Under the pieces are notes generated by a model. The model was not told the origin of the DNA. It saw only the letters and a list, made by a program, of their open reading frames with translations, and made no database searches. From contig NZ_JANCTC010000001.1 in assembly GCF_024297145.1 (NCBI RefSeq), positions 434,001 through 498,000 on the forward strand: a stretch of DNA of 64,000 nt, in the 5' to 3' direction. The translations under genes and the position numbers were made by a program. This document shows positions 54,866 through 63,724 of the stretch, piece after piece (position 1 is the first letter of the stretch; every line of letters begins with the position of its first letter). Source of the stretch: Mesorhizobium sp. LMG 17147 (GTDB taxonomy: Bacteria > Pseudomonadota > Alphaproteobacteria > Rhizobiales > Rhizobiaceae).

Positions 54866-56293
54866 CTATCCGTGCGCAATCATGACGTGGCGGACTGCGG
54901 TATAGTCCTCCAGCGCATATAGCGACATGTCCTTGCCGTAGCCGGATTGTTTCAACCCGCCATGCGGCATCTCGTTGGTCAGCATGAAATGGGTGTTGAT
55001 CCAGGTGCAGCCATATTGCAGGCGGGCGGCCGTCGCCATGGCGCGCGAAACATCCTTGGTCCACACCGACGACGCCAGGCCGTAGTCAGAATCATTGGCC
55101 CAGTTCACCGCTTCGTCGACTTCGGAAAAGCGGGTGACCGAGACCACCGGGCCGAACACTTCGCGGCGCACGATCTCGTCCTCCTGCAGCGCGCCGGCGA
55201 CGACGGTCGGCTGGTAGAAGAAGCCGGAGCCCTCGCCCGGCTTGCCGCCCGTAGTGATCTCGATGTGCTTGAGCTCCGAGGCGCGCTCGACGAAGCTCGA
55301 GACGCGGTCACGCTGGCGACGCGAAATCAAGGGGCCGATCTCGTTCTCGGTATCATCGGGGCGATCATACTTGATGGTCGAGACCGCAGCGGAGAGGTCC
55401 CCGACGAGTTTGTCATAGATCTTCTTGCCGGCATAGATGCGGCAGGCGGCGGTGCAATCCTGGCCGGCATTGTAATAGCCGAAGGCGCGCAGGCCGTTGA
55501 CCACCGCCCCGAGATCGGCGTCGTCGAAGACGATGACCGGCGCCTTGCCGCCGAGCTCGAGATGTGTGCGCTTGACCGATTTAGCGGCGGCCTGCAGCAC
55601 CTTCTTGCCGGTGGCGACGTCGCCGGTGATCGAGATCATGTTGACCTTCGGATGGTTGATCAGCGTGTTGCCGACGCTGTCGCCGCGGCCGAGCACGACG
55701 TTGACGACGCCTTCCGGCAGGATCTCGACGAGGATTTTCGCCAGCTTCAGCGCGGTCAGCGGCGTCTGTTCCGACGGCTTGAAGACGACCGTGTTGCCGC
55801 CGGCAATCGCCGGCGCCAGCTTCCAGGCCATCATCATCAGCGGATAGTTCCACGGCGCGATCGACGCCACAACGCCGATGGCGTCGCGGCGGACCATCGA
55901 GGTGTGGCCGGGAATGTATTCGCCGGCGACCTGGCCAGGCATCGAGCGGACCGCGCCGGCAAAGAAGCGGTAGCAGTCGACGATCGCCGGGACCTCGTCA
56001 TTGAGCACGGCATTGATCGGCTTGCCGCAGTTCAGCGCCTCGAGCGCCGCGAAATCCGTTGCCGCAGCCTCGATGCGATCGGCGATCTTCAGGAGATAGC
56101 CGGCGCGCTGCGCCGGTGTTGTGCGGGACCAGGTGACGAAGGCTTTTTCGGCGGCAAGTACGGCCGCCTCGATCTGCCCGGGGCTGGCCTCGGGCAGATT
56201 GAGTATGGTCGCCCCGGTCTTCGGGTTGAGGATCGGTTCCTCGGTCTCGGTGCCTTTTTCGAATTTCGAGCCGATCAGCATCTGCGTGTCCAT
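54866..56293 (-). CDS. Aldehyde dehydrogenase, gamma-aminobutyraldehyde type
   Basis: A 475-residue NAD-dependent aldehyde dehydrogenase. Motifs: [10 protein letters not shown] near residue 145, FKPSEQTP near 170, the catalytic Glu in LELGGKAP near 245 and the catalytic Cys in GQDCTAACR near 280. QDCTA at the Cys and the N-terminal wording fit 4-aminobutyraldehyde dehydrogenases (PatD/Prr). This matches the polyamine ABC genes just upstream on the same strand (28 bp gap): putrescine-derived aldehyde would be oxidised to GABA. The aminotransferase step is not in the window. A betaine-aldehyde role is less likely. Confidence 0.86.
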   Translation of the reverse strand: MDTQMLIGSKFEKGTETEEPILNPKTGATILNLPEASPGQIEAAVLAAEKAFVTWSRTTPAQRAGYLLKIADRIEAAATDFAALEALNCGKPINAVLNDEVPAIVDCYRFFAGAVRSMPGQVAGEYIPGHTSMVRRDAIGVVASIAPWNYPLMMMAWKLAPAIAGGNTVVFKPSEQTPLTALKLAKILVEILPEGVVNVVLGRGDSVGNTLINHPKVNMISITGDVATGKKVLQAAAKSVKRTHLELGGKAPVIVFDDADLGAVVNGLRAFGYYNAGQDCTAACRIYAGKKIYDKLVGDLSAAVSTIKYDRPDDTENEIGPLISRRQRDRVSSFVERASELKHIEITTGGKPGEGSGFFYQPTVVAGALQEDEIVRREVFGPVVSVTRFSEVDEAVNWANDSDYGLASSVWTKDVSRAMATAARLQYGCTWINTHFMLTNEMPHGGLKQSGYGKDMSLYALEDYTAVRHVMIAHG

Positions 56294-56318
56294 GGAAGTC
56301 TCTCCCTTATGAACGAGA

Positions 56319-57134
56319 TTATTTGCCCGAACCGGCGATCTGGTCGCCGTCGCGGGTCAGGTAATAGGCAACGAGGATGGGAAGCAGCGTCACCAGCACC
56401 ACGACCATGGCCACGACATTGGTGACCGGACGCTGGCGCGGACGGATCAATTCTTCGAGCATCCAGATCGGCACCGTCTGCTGCTGGCCGGCGGTGAAGG
56501 TGGTGACGATGACCTCGTCGAAGGACAGCGCAAAGGCAAGCATGCCGCCGGCCAGCAGCGCGGTTGCGATGTTGGGCAGCACGACATGCCGAAAGGTCTG
56601 GAAACCATCGGCGCCGAGGTCCATCGACGCCTCGATCATCGAGCCGGACGTGCGGCGGAAACGGGCGACCGCATTGTTGTAGACGACGACCACGCAGAAG
56701 GTGGCGTGGCCGAGCACGATCGTCCAGAACGAGAACGGGATTTCGGCCAGCGCGAAGGCTGAGCGCAGCGCGATGCCAGTAATGATGCCGGGCAGCGCGA
56801 TGGGCAGGATGACCAGCAGCGAGATGGTTTCGCGGCCGAAGAATTTTGTGCGCGACACGGCAGCGGCGCACAGCGTGCCGAGGACCAGCGCGATGGCGGT
56901 CGAGATCGCCGCGACCCGCACCGACAGCGATAGCGCCTGCCAGACGTCGGGGCGATTCCAGGTGACGGCGAACCATTGCGTGGTCAGGCCCGGCGGCGGC
57001 CAGACGAAGCTCTTCTCCTCGGTGGTGAAGGCATAGACGAAGATCAGCAGAATCGGCAAATGCAGGAAAAGCAGGCCGCCGGTGGCAGCGAGCTTCAGTC
57101 CGATCGGCGCGGATGGGCCACGGTCAGAGCGCAT
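56319..57134 (-). CDS. Polyamine-type ABC transporter permease, PotC-like
   Basis: A 271-residue permease with six helices and an EAA loop, [20 protein letters not shown] near residue 170. [20 protein letters not shown] after the first helix is typical of PotC/PotI. It overlaps the PotB-like gene by 11 nt. Confidence 0.9.
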   Translation of the reverse strand: MRSDRGPSAPIGLKLAATGGLLFLHLPILLIFVYAFTTEEKSFVWPPPGLTTQWFAVTWNRPDVWQALSLSVRVAAISTAIALVLGTLCAAAVSRTKFFGRETISLLVILPIALPGIITGIALRSAFALAEIPFSFWTIVLGHATFCVVVVYNNAVARFRRTSGSMIEASMDLGADGFQTFRHVVLPNIATALLAGGMLAFALSFDEVIVTTFTAGQQQTVPIWMLEELIRPRQRPVTNVVAMVVVLVTLLPILVAYYLTRDGDQIAGSGK

Positions 57135-58092
57135 CGAAGGCCCCCATGCGCTTGGCGCCCCAGAGATAGAAGCCCATGATGACGATAGGCACCACGGTAA
57201 AGGCGGCGGCGAGCGGGATGTTTCCGGCGGTGCCTTGCTGCGAATAAACGGCCTGGCCGATGAACAGCCGCGAGGTGCCGATGATCTGTGGGATGATGTA
57301 GTCGCCGAGCGTCAGCGAGAAGGTGAAGATCGAGCCGGCGACGATGCCGGGCAGCGCCAGCGGGAACAGCACGTTGCGGAAGGTCTGCCCGGGCGAGGCA
57401 CCGAGATCGGACGAAGCCTCGACCAAATTGCCCGGCACGCGCTCGAGTGCGGCCTGCACCGGCAGGATCATGAACGGCAGCCAGACATAGACGAAGACGA
57501 TGAAGGTGCCGGTTGAGGAGACCGACAGCGAGTTGCCGCCGACGACCGGCAGCGACAGCCAGGCGTCGAGCAGCCACAGAAGATGCAATTTGGCCAGTAG
57601 CCACGTCAGGATGCCTTCCTTGGCGAGAATCAGCTTCCAGGCATAGATCTTGACCAGGTAGCTCGACCACAGCGGCAGCATGACGCCGAGATAAAACAGC
57701 GCCTTCCAACGGCCGCGCGCATAGCGCGCCGCGTAATAGGCGATGGGAAAGGCGATGACCGCCGCCGCCAGCGTCACCAGCGCCGCCATCGTCACCGTGC
57801 GCAGGATGATGTCGAGATTGGCGGCCTGCAGCAGGTCGCCATAAGTCTTCAGCGTGAACTGCCGGTTGATCAGGCCGGAGAACTCGTCGATCGAAAAGAA
57901 GCTCTGCAAAAGCAGTGCGAAGAGTGAGCCGATATAGACGATGCCGAGCCACAGGACCGGCGGCAGCAGCATGAGCAGAAGCAGGAATTGCGGCCGGCGC
58001 CAGAAGAGGTCGGAGAGCGCGCCACGCAGGCCGCCGCTTCCCGGCAGGATGGCGGGCGCCGTGGCCCGCGGCATGGCAGCGTCCAGGCTCAT
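57124..58092 (-). CDS. Polyamine-type ABC transporter permease, PotB-like
   Basis: A 322-residue permease with six helices. The first is [20 protein letters not shown], followed by a long periplasmic loop with [11 protein letters not shown]. The EAA loop is [20 protein letters not shown] near residue 225. The ATG at 58092 overlaps the ATPase stop by 4 nt; the open frame upstream is not homologous. Confidence 0.9.
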   Translation of the reverse strand: MSLDAAMPRATAPAILPGSGGLRGALSDLFWRRPQFLLLLMLLPPVLWLGIVYIGSLFALLLQSFFSIDEFSGLINRQFTLKTYGDLLQAANLDIILRTVTMAALVTLAAAVIAFPIAYYAARYARGRWKALFYLGVMLPLWSSYLVKIYAWKLILAKEGILTWLLAKLHLLWLLDAWLSLPVVGGNSLSVSSTGTFIVFVYVWLPFMILPVQAALERVPGNLVEASSDLGASPGQTFRNVLFPLALPGIVAGSIFTFSLTLGDYIIPQIIGTSRLFIGQAVYSQQGTAGNIPLAAAFTVVPIVIMGFYLWGAKRMGAFDAL

Positions 58093-59087
58093 CCGAGATC
58101 GTCCATCAGATGTAACTGCTCGCGGTTGAAGGTGAGCGCCACCGCCTCGCCTTCCCGGGGCAAGGCAGCACCCGCCGGCACGATGACATGCAGCCGCAAG
58201 CCCTCTGCATCGAGTGCCAGTCTTGTCGTGGCGCCGAGATAATTGGTCGACACCAGGCGGGCGGCAACGCCGTCGCCCTTGGCCGCCCGGCCGATGCGAA
58301 TGGATTCGGGCCGCAGGCTGCCCCAGCGATGCTGGCCGGCATAGCGCTGGACGAAATCCGGCGGCAACACGTTGGACGAGCCGACGAAATCGGCGACGAA
58401 GCGGGTCTTGGGGCGCTGATAGATGTCTTCCGGCGTGCCGATCTGCATGATCTTGCCATCGTTGAACACGGCGACGCGGTCGGCCATCGACAGCGCTTCG
58501 CCCTGGTCGTGGGTGACGAACACGAAGGTGATGCCAAGCGCCTTCTGCAGCGATTTCAACTCCTCCTGCATGTTTTCGCGAAGCTTGAGGTCGAGCGCGC
58601 CGAGCGGCTCGTCGAGCAGCAGCACCTTGGGCTGGTTGACCAGCGCACGGGCGAGCGCGACGCGCTGGCGCTGGCCGCCGGAAAGCTGGCCAGGGCGACG
58701 CGCCCCGTAGCCGGGAAGCCGCACCAGCGCCAGCGCGTCTTCCGCCGCCTTTTGCCGCTCCGGTCTGCCGATGCCCTTGACCATCAGCCCATAGGCGACG
58801 TTGTCGAGCACGTTGAGATGCGGGAACAGCGCATAATCCTGGAACACGGTGTTGACGTTGCGGCGATAGGGCGGCACGCCCTCGGCGCGTTCGCCGAAGA
58901 TCGAGATCGAACCCGCCGTCGGCTGCTCGAAACCGGCAATGAGGCGCAGGCACGTCGTCTTGCCCGAGCCGGAAGGCCCGAGCATGGCGAAGAACTCGCC
59001 CGGCACGATGTCGAGATCGACCGCGTCGACCGCACGCACGCTGCCGAAATGGCGGGAGACTTTTTGGAAGGAAACGGCGGAGGTCAT
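58089..59087 (-). CDS. Polyamine-type ABC transporter ATP-binding protein, PotA-like
   Basis: A 332-residue ATPase: Walker A GPSGSGKTTC near residue 38, signature LSGGQRQRVALA near 135, Walker B LLLDEPLGALDLK, H-loop VTHDQGEAL and a TOBE tail. The ATG at 59087 (MTSAVSFQ) has AGGACAG 6 nt upstream; an in-frame ATG at 59114 lacks a site. It follows the binding protein after a 190-bp gap that holds a strong hairpin, and overlaps the PotB-like permease gene by 4 nt. Confidence 0.91.
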   Translation of the reverse strand: MTSAVSFQKVSRHFGSVRAVDAVDLDIVPGEFFAMLGPSGSGKTTCLRLIAGFEQPTAGSISIFGERAEGVPPYRRNVNTVFQDYALFPHLNVLDNVAYGLMVKGIGRPERQKAAEDALALVRLPGYGARRPGQLSGGQRQRVALARALVNQPKVLLLDEPLGALDLKLRENMQEELKSLQKALGITFVFVTHDQGEALSMADRVAVFNDGKIMQIGTPEDIYQRPKTRFVADFVGSSNVLPPDFVQRYAGQHRWGSLRPESIRIGRAAKGDGVAARLVSTNYLGATTRLALDAEGLRLHVIVPAGAALPREGEAVALTFNREQLHLMDDLG

Positions 59088-59139
59088 GGGGCTGTCCTGA
59101 TCTGTCAGGCTCATTAAATTTTCATGCGGTTGCGCCGCC

Positions 59140-59275
59140 CCTCTTCCGTCTGCCGGCACCTTCTCCCCGTATGGTGGACGGGGAGAAGGGAGGCGCTCTA
59201 ACGCTGGCGGCCCCCCGTTCTTCACCGGGAGAGGGTAAGGGTGACGGGCAGCGCCGGGCTTCGTAGGTGAGGCGA
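59140..59275. repeat. Palindromic element between the polyamine-binding protein and ATPase genes
   Basis: A 12-bp perfect stem, CCTTCTCCCCGT (59159-59170) and ACGGGGAGAAGG (59178-59189), with a 7-nt loop, in a region of further GC-rich inverted segments (GGCCCCCCG, CACCGGGAGAGGG). Similar elements are common between rhizobial genes. On the transcribed strand it follows the binding-protein stop and precedes the ATPase start, where a hairpin would protect the upstream mRNA. Confidence 0.75.
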
Positions 59276-59277
59276 AC

Positions 59278-60432
59278 TCACCGCCCGCCGATGACGCCGA
59301 TATAGTCCGACACCCAGCGGTAGTAGGGTACGCACTGGTCGTTCTGGGTGGCGCATTTCGAGACCGGCGTCTTCCAGAACTTGATCTTGTCGAAATTGTC
59401 GTAGCCGTTGGTCTTGCAGCCTTCTTCGCCGAGCAGTTCGTTGCCGTTGCAGGCGGCAGGCACCACCGGCAGCGAGCCGAACCAGGCGGAGACGTCGCCC
59501 TGCACTTTCGGCGACAGCGAATGCTCCATCCACATGTAGGCGCAGTTCGGGTGGGCAGCATCGGCCTCCATCATCGTGGTGTCGGCCCAGCCGGTAACGC
59601 CCTCCTCGGGGATGGTCGAGGCGACCGGCTTCTTTGCCGCGATCAGCGTGTTGACCTGGTAGGGCCAGGAGCCGGAGGCGACGACGCCTTCGTTCTGGAA
59701 ATCGTCGACCTGGATGGCGGCGTCGTGCCAATAGCGTCCGACCAGCGTACGCTGGACCCGCAGAAGGTCGAGCGCGGCCTTGTACTGGTCTTCGGTCAGT
59801 TCGTACGGATCCTTGATGCCGAGCTCCGGCTTGTGGGCCATCAGGTAATTGGCGGCATCGGCGATGTGGATGGGCCCGTCATAGGCCTGGACGCGGCCCT
59901 TGTTCGACTTGCCGTCGGAAAGTTTCATTTCCTCGAAGACCACGTTCCAGCTCTTCGGCGCCTCCTTGAACACTTCGGTGTTGTACATCAGCACGTTCGG
60001 CCCCCACTGATAGGGGACGCCGTAATGGATTCCGCCGACGGTGAACCAGGGCGCATCCTTCAGCCGGTCGTCGACCGTCTTCCAGCTCGGTATGAGGTCA
60101 GTGTTAATCGGCTGGACGCGCTTGCCTGCGACAAGGCGCAGCGAAGCGTCGCCCGAGGCGGTGACGAGATCGAAGCCGCCCTCGTTCATCAGTGAGACCA
60201 TCTCGTCGGAGGTGTTGGCTGTCTTGACGTTGACCTTGCAGCCGGTTTCCTTCTCGAACGAAGTGACCCAATCATAGGCCTTGTCGGTTTCGCCGCGCTC
60301 GATATAGCCCGGCCAGGCGACGATATTGACCTCGCCTTCGCCTTTGCCGAGCTCCTTGACCTGGGCGATGGCCTGGCCGGAGAAGCTCAGCGCGACCGTC
60401 AAGGCAGTGCATGATTTCAGCAATGAATTCAT
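59278..60432 (-). CDS. Polyamine-type extracellular solute-binding protein, PotD/PotF-like
   Basis: A 384-residue periplasmic protein with signal peptide (KSCTALTVALSFSGQAIAQ). The mature part begins GEVNIVAWPGYIERGETDK and has FEKETGCKVNVKTANTSDEM, the typical start of PotD/PotF-type proteins. The ATG at 60432 has GGGAGA 5 nt upstream; the frame is open further. It is the first gene of the PotDABC-like operon; ligand (putrescine/spermidine) is inferred from the family and the dehydrogenase. Confidence 0.9.
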   Translation of the reverse strand: MNSLLKSCTALTVALSFSGQAIAQVKELGKGEGEVNIVAWPGYIERGETDKAYDWVTSFEKETGCKVNVKTANTSDEMVSLMNEGGFDLVTASGDASLRLVAGKRVQPINTDLIPSWKTVDDRLKDAPWFTVGGIHYGVPYQWGPNVLMYNTEVFKEAPKSWNVVFEEMKLSDGKSNKGRVQAYDGPIHIADAANYLMAHKPELGIKDPYELTEDQYKAALDLLRVQRTLVGRYWHDAAIQVDDFQNEGVVASGSWPYQVNTLIAAKKPVASTIPEEGVTGWADTTMMEADAAHPNCAYMWMEHSLSPKVQGDVSAWFGSLPVVPAACNGNELLGEEGCKTNGYDNFDKIKFWKTPVSKCATQNDQCVPYYRWVSDYIGVIGGR

Positions 60433-60450
60433 CGTCGATCTCCCATTTTT

Positions 60451-60494
60451 GCATGACCTCGAAACCGGTTTCGGTTTTCGGAAGAAGATCATGC
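60451..60494. repeat. Dispersed palindrome with GCATGA/TCATGC ends
   Basis: GCATGA (60451-60456) and TCATGC (60489-60494) flank CGAAACCGGTTTCGG and a TTTTCGG segment. It resembles the element at 866-890 and lies just upstream of the polyamine-binding protein start. Confidence 0.55.
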
Positions 60495-60571
60495 GCCCGT
60501 TCAAAGACGTTGGATGCGCGGCTCTGAGGGCCGTGCTCCGGCGGCAGCTTTGTTCCCTGACCGAAAAGTGC

Positions 60572-60592
60572 TGCGAAATTTCCGGTTTCGCA
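60572..60592. promoter_or_regulatory. Operator-like inverted repeat upstream of the polyamine operon
   Basis: TGCGAAA (60572-60578), a 7-bp spacer TTTCCGG, and TTTCGCA (60586-60592) form a perfect 7-bp palindrome, 140 bp before the binding-protein start and just after the LysR gene's stop. This spacing is compatible with a dimeric regulator, most simply the LysR protein encoded next door, though its usual T-N11-A signature is not exact. Confidence 0.5.
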
Positions 60593-60633
60593 AATTCATT
60601 TATCAGAAAGCCGATATCGATTTTTCCGATACG

Positions 60634-61560
60634 TCAGCGGCCAATCTTCTCGGGCCGTTGGCGCACCATGCGTTGCGACTGGGCAAGTCCGATGAAGTCG
60701 CGCGCCGCCTGCGGCAGACCGGAGCCGCGCCGCCAGACCATGCCGACCTGGACGACCGGCAACGACCCCGAAATATCGCGCGATTCGATGCGGTCGCCTT
60801 CCAGCGACCATGGCCGGTAGACGAGATCGGGCAGCAGCGCCACGCCGGCGCCGGTAGCGACGAGGCTGCGCACCGCTTCCACCGAGCGGGTGCGGAAGGC
60901 GACATGCGGCTTGGCGCCGATTGCCGTCAGCAGCTTTCCGGTATTCTCCTCGATCTCGTCGACGGTCAGCATGATCAGCGGTTCCGAGGCGATGTCGCCG
61001 ATGCCGATGATGTCGGCACCGGCCAAGGGGTGGCCGAGCGGCAGCCACAGCCGGTAGGCCGAGACTTCGAGGATTTCGGACTGCAGCGCGGTGCGGTCGC
61101 GCAGGTTCGAGGTGACCATGACGGCAATGTCGAGCTTGCCGCCGATCAACAGATGCTCGAGATAATCGCCATTGTCCTCGATCGCCGAGACCTCGACACC
61201 CGGATAGGCGCGGCGGTAGCGGGCAAGAAGATCGGAAAGCACATAGCCAGCGACCAACGAGGTGACGCCAAGTTGCAGCCGCCCGCTTGCCGCGATCCGT
61301 TCGCCGAAGAAGGCGCGGCGCGCATCGGAAACGTCGGCCAGGATCTTCCTCGCATGGCGCAGGAACTGGTGGCCTTTGTGGGTGATATTCAAGCCGCGCG
61401 GGTGGCGCTCGAACAGCTCGACGCCGAGATCGTGCTCCAGCTCCTTGATCGCTTCGGTGACCGAGGATTGCGAGATCGACAGGTTCTGGGCGGCGCCCGA
61501 CACTGTGCCCTGCTCGGCCACGGCGATGAAGAACTGCAATTGGCGGATGGTGAAAGCCAT
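60634..61560 (-). CDS. LysR-family transcriptional regulator
   Basis: A 308-residue LysR protein. The N-terminal helix-turn-helix is AEQGTVSGAAQNLSISQSSV (about 17-36) with AIKELEHDLGVELFER following. The effector domain is complete. It is on the same strand and directly upstream of the polyamine-type ABC genes, so it probably controls them in response to a polyamine or amino-acid ligand. Start at the ATG 61560 (MAFTIRQLQF), the usual LysR N-terminus. Confidence 0.9.
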   Translation of the reverse strand: MAFTIRQLQFFIAVAEQGTVSGAAQNLSISQSSVTEAIKELEHDLGVELFERHPRGLNITHKGHQFLRHARKILADVSDARRAFFGERIAASGRLQLGVTSLVAGYVLSDLLARYRRAYPGVEVSAIEDNGDYLEHLLIGGKLDIAVMVTSNLRDRTALQSEILEVSAYRLWLPLGHPLAGADIIGIGDIASEPLIMLTVDEIEENTGKLLTAIGAKPHVAFRTRSVEAVRSLVATGAGVALLPDLVYRPWSLEGDRIESRDISGSLPVVQVGMVWRRGSGLPQAARDFIGLAQSQRMVRQRPEKIGR

Positions 61561-61626
61561 GGCCGGACTAAACACGGCAGAGGCGGCGCTGGGAAGTGGG
61601 TGCTGGTGCCGATCTGCCGATAGAGC

Positions 61627-62412
61627 TCAGCCCTCGCTTCCGCCGTCCGCAATGCTGAGCCGCGCGCCGGCCTGGACGAGGGCGGCGGCGATGTCGTGCG
61701 GCGGCCGCCGGTCGGTGGCGAGTTCGGAAAAGCCGCCGAAGCTGCAGACCTGAACAAGGCCCTGGCGGCCGAACTTGCTGTGGTCGGTGACGACAAGCGA
61801 ACGCTGACCGCGCGACAGCACCATGCGGGCGAATTCGGCCTCTTCCAGATCATAGTCCATGACGCCGGTGACGGCGTCGACCGCACCGGTCGATATCACA
61901 GCATGGCTGACGGAAAAGCGGCTGACGAATTCGATGGCCGAGACGCCGAAGGCAGCACCGGAATCGCTGCGCAGCTCGCCGCCGGCCATATAGACCTTGT
62001 TGCCGTTGACGGTGGCCAGCGTGCGGGCGATGTCGGAGGAGTTGGTGACGACCGTCAGCCGCCGGTGGCCGAGCAGTTCCCGGGCCAGGAAAGAGGTGGT
62101 GGTGCCGGTGTCGAGCATGATGGACTCGCCGTCGCGGATGGTGGCGGCGACCATGCGGGCAATAGCCCGCTTGGCATCGGCGTTCTCGCGCATGCGCCGC
62201 TCGAACGGCGCTTCGCCGGCAAACGACGGCAGGCTGATGGCGCCGTGCATCTTGAGGATGGAACCGTCGCTGGTCAGTGGCTTGACGTCGCGGCGTACCG
62301 TCTCCAGCGAGACGCCCAGCCGGTCGGCCAGGCTGGCAATGGTGACAGTGCCTTCCTCCTTGAGGAGGCGCAGGATTTCGCCATGCCGCTTCGAGTGGAC
62401 CAACGGTTCCAT
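61627..62412 (-). CDS. DeoR/GlpR-family transcriptional regulator
   Basis: A 261-residue regulator. An N-terminal DeoR-type helix-turn-helix is visible as ASLADRLGVSLETVRRDVKP (about 26-45), and the C-terminal sugar-phosphate-binding domain has LDTGTTTSFLARELLGHRRL near residue 100 and VVTDHSKFGRQGL near 225. These repressors respond to phosphorylated sugars or glycerol-3-phosphate. It is divergent from the phosphotransferase/oxidoreductase operon across 412 bp and is the best candidate for its regulator. Confidence 0.9.
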   Translation of the reverse strand: MEPLVHSKRHGEILRLLKEEGTVTIASLADRLGVSLETVRRDVKPLTSDGSILKMHGAISLPSFAGEAPFERRMRENADAKRAIARMVAATIRDGESIMLDTGTTTSFLARELLGHRRLTVVTNSSDIARTLATVNGNKVYMAGGELRSDSGAAFGVSAIEFVSRFSVSHAVISTGAVDAVTGVMDYDLEEAEFARMVLSRGQRSLVVTDHSKFGRQGLVQVCSFGGFSELATDRRPPHDIAAALVQAGARLSIADGGSEG

Positions 62413-62824
62413 CCGGTCGGATTGTTGCAGCGTTGACCGTTTCTACGGCAAAAACGCTACTAACTTCAATAAATTTCGCAAAATTCGGGCAAAAACGCAG
62501 AGAACACCACAATTTCGCGTTGACAACGCCTCTAGCGTGGCGCGACATTATCGCTGTGACAGGCTCGGAACGGAGGACGACGGCTGAGCCGCACGAAAAA
62601 TCGCCTGCCCGAACGCCCGGGAAACTGTTGGGTGCAAGGGTGCCGAAATTCAGGATCCGCGGGGGCGGATGCCGGCGTCGAAGAAACCCGGCACAAAGGG
62701 GCTCGTCGGTGCGGTGCGGGATACCGATCCCGAGATCTGCACCGACGAGATCTTCGCGTTGCCGCCATTCCTCTGTCCGATTGTCATCGCCGGCCAGCCG
62801 TGACATGCGTGGAAAATTGACCCG
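62413..62824. promoter_or_regulatory. Divergent control region between the DeoR regulator and the phosphotransferase operon
   Basis: 412 bp without a gene. The first 110 bp are AT-rich and contain several TTTCG/TTCG elements (AATTTCGCAAAATTCGGGC, CAATTTCGCGTTG), the kind of repeated half-site used by DeoR-family repressors. The right half is GC-rich and I see nothing there. Confidence 0.45.
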
Positions 62825-63724
62825 ATGTTGGACGAGATCGTGACTGTCGAAGACCGCATCCGCGCGCTGCCTTGCTGGACCGGCAGCATCGACATTGCGC
62901 CGCTGCCGGGTGGGCTGAGCAATGCCAATTATCTGGTCAAGGACGCGGCCGGGCGCCACGTCGTACGGCTCGGCCAGGACTATCCGTTCCACCATGTCTT
63001 TCGCGAGCGCGAGATGATGACCGCTCGGGCAGCGCACGCCGCAGGCTTCGCTCCGGCCGTCCACTACACCGGACCGGGCGTCATGGTGACGGAGTATCTC
63101 GGCGCCAAGGCCTACGTCGCGCAGGACGTGCGCGCCGATCTCGGCCGCGTTGCCGCGTTGCTGCGCGGCTTCCACCGGGAGATGCCCAGTCACATCTCCG
63201 GCGCCGGCTTCATGTTCTGGGTATTCCATGTCATTCGCGACTATGCGCGCACGCTGGAGGAAGGCCGCAGCCGCAAGCTGGGCGAATTGCCACGCCTTTT
63301 GACTCTGGCGGACGAGCTCGAGCGCGCGCAAAAACTGCTGCCGATCGTCTTCGGTCACAACGATCTTCTGCCGGCTAACATAATCGACGACGGTCACAGG
63401 CTGTGGCTCATCGACTTCGAATATGCCGGCTTCAACACCGCGATGTTCGACCTTGCCGGCGCGGCTTCGAACGCCGGCATGAGCGACGAGGAATCCTTCG
63501 CCTTCCTGACCGCCTATTTCATGAAGGAGCCGGACCCGGCGATACGGCGCTCGCACGCCGCCATGCAATGCGCGTCGCTGCTGCGTGAGGCGATGTGGGG
63601 CATGGTTTCCGAGCTCTACCTCGATGCGCCCGGCGTCGACTACGCCGCCTACGCCGACGAAAACCTGGCGCGGCTCGAAGCCGCCCTGGAAAACTACAGG
63701 ACAAAATACGGGACGCGGACATGA
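62825..63724 (+). CDS. Phosphotransferase of the choline/ethanolamine kinase (APH) family
   Basis: A 299-residue kinase-fold enzyme. The Brenner motif is FGHNDLLPANII (about 176-187) with the catalytic Asp, and the metal motif LIDFEYAGFNT follows about 20 residues later. GGLSNANYLVKDAAGRHVVR near residue 25 is the nucleotide loop. The wording is that of choline kinase-like proteins. Its stop overlaps the start of the next gene by 4 nt (ATGA), so it works with an FAD amine oxidoreductase. The actual substrate, perhaps an amino alcohol, is unknown. Confidence 0.88.
   Translation: MLDEIVTVEDRIRALPCWTGSIDIAPLPGGLSNANYLVKDAAGRHVVRLGQDYPFHHVFREREMMTARAAHAAGFAPAVHYTGPGVMVTEYLGAKAYVAQDVRADLGRVAALLRGFHREMPSHISGAGFMFWVFHVIRDYARTLEEGRSRKLGELPRLLTLADELERAQKLLPIVFGHNDLLPANIIDDGHRLWLIDFEYAGFNTAMFDLAGAASNAGMSDEESFAFLTAYFMKEPDPAIRRSHAAMQCASLLREAMWGMVSELYLDAPGVDYAAYADENLARLEAALENYRTKYGTRT

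Noticed and set aside
54947-56425. A 492-codon plus-strand frame opposite the aminobutyraldehyde-type dehydrogenase
   Set aside because: Antisense shadow with runs of Asp/Arg/Gly and no domain.
61850-63568. A 572-codon minus-strand frame from the phosphotransferase to the DeoR gene
   Set aside because: It runs antisense through one gene, through the intergenic region and out of frame through another; homology supports the other frames.
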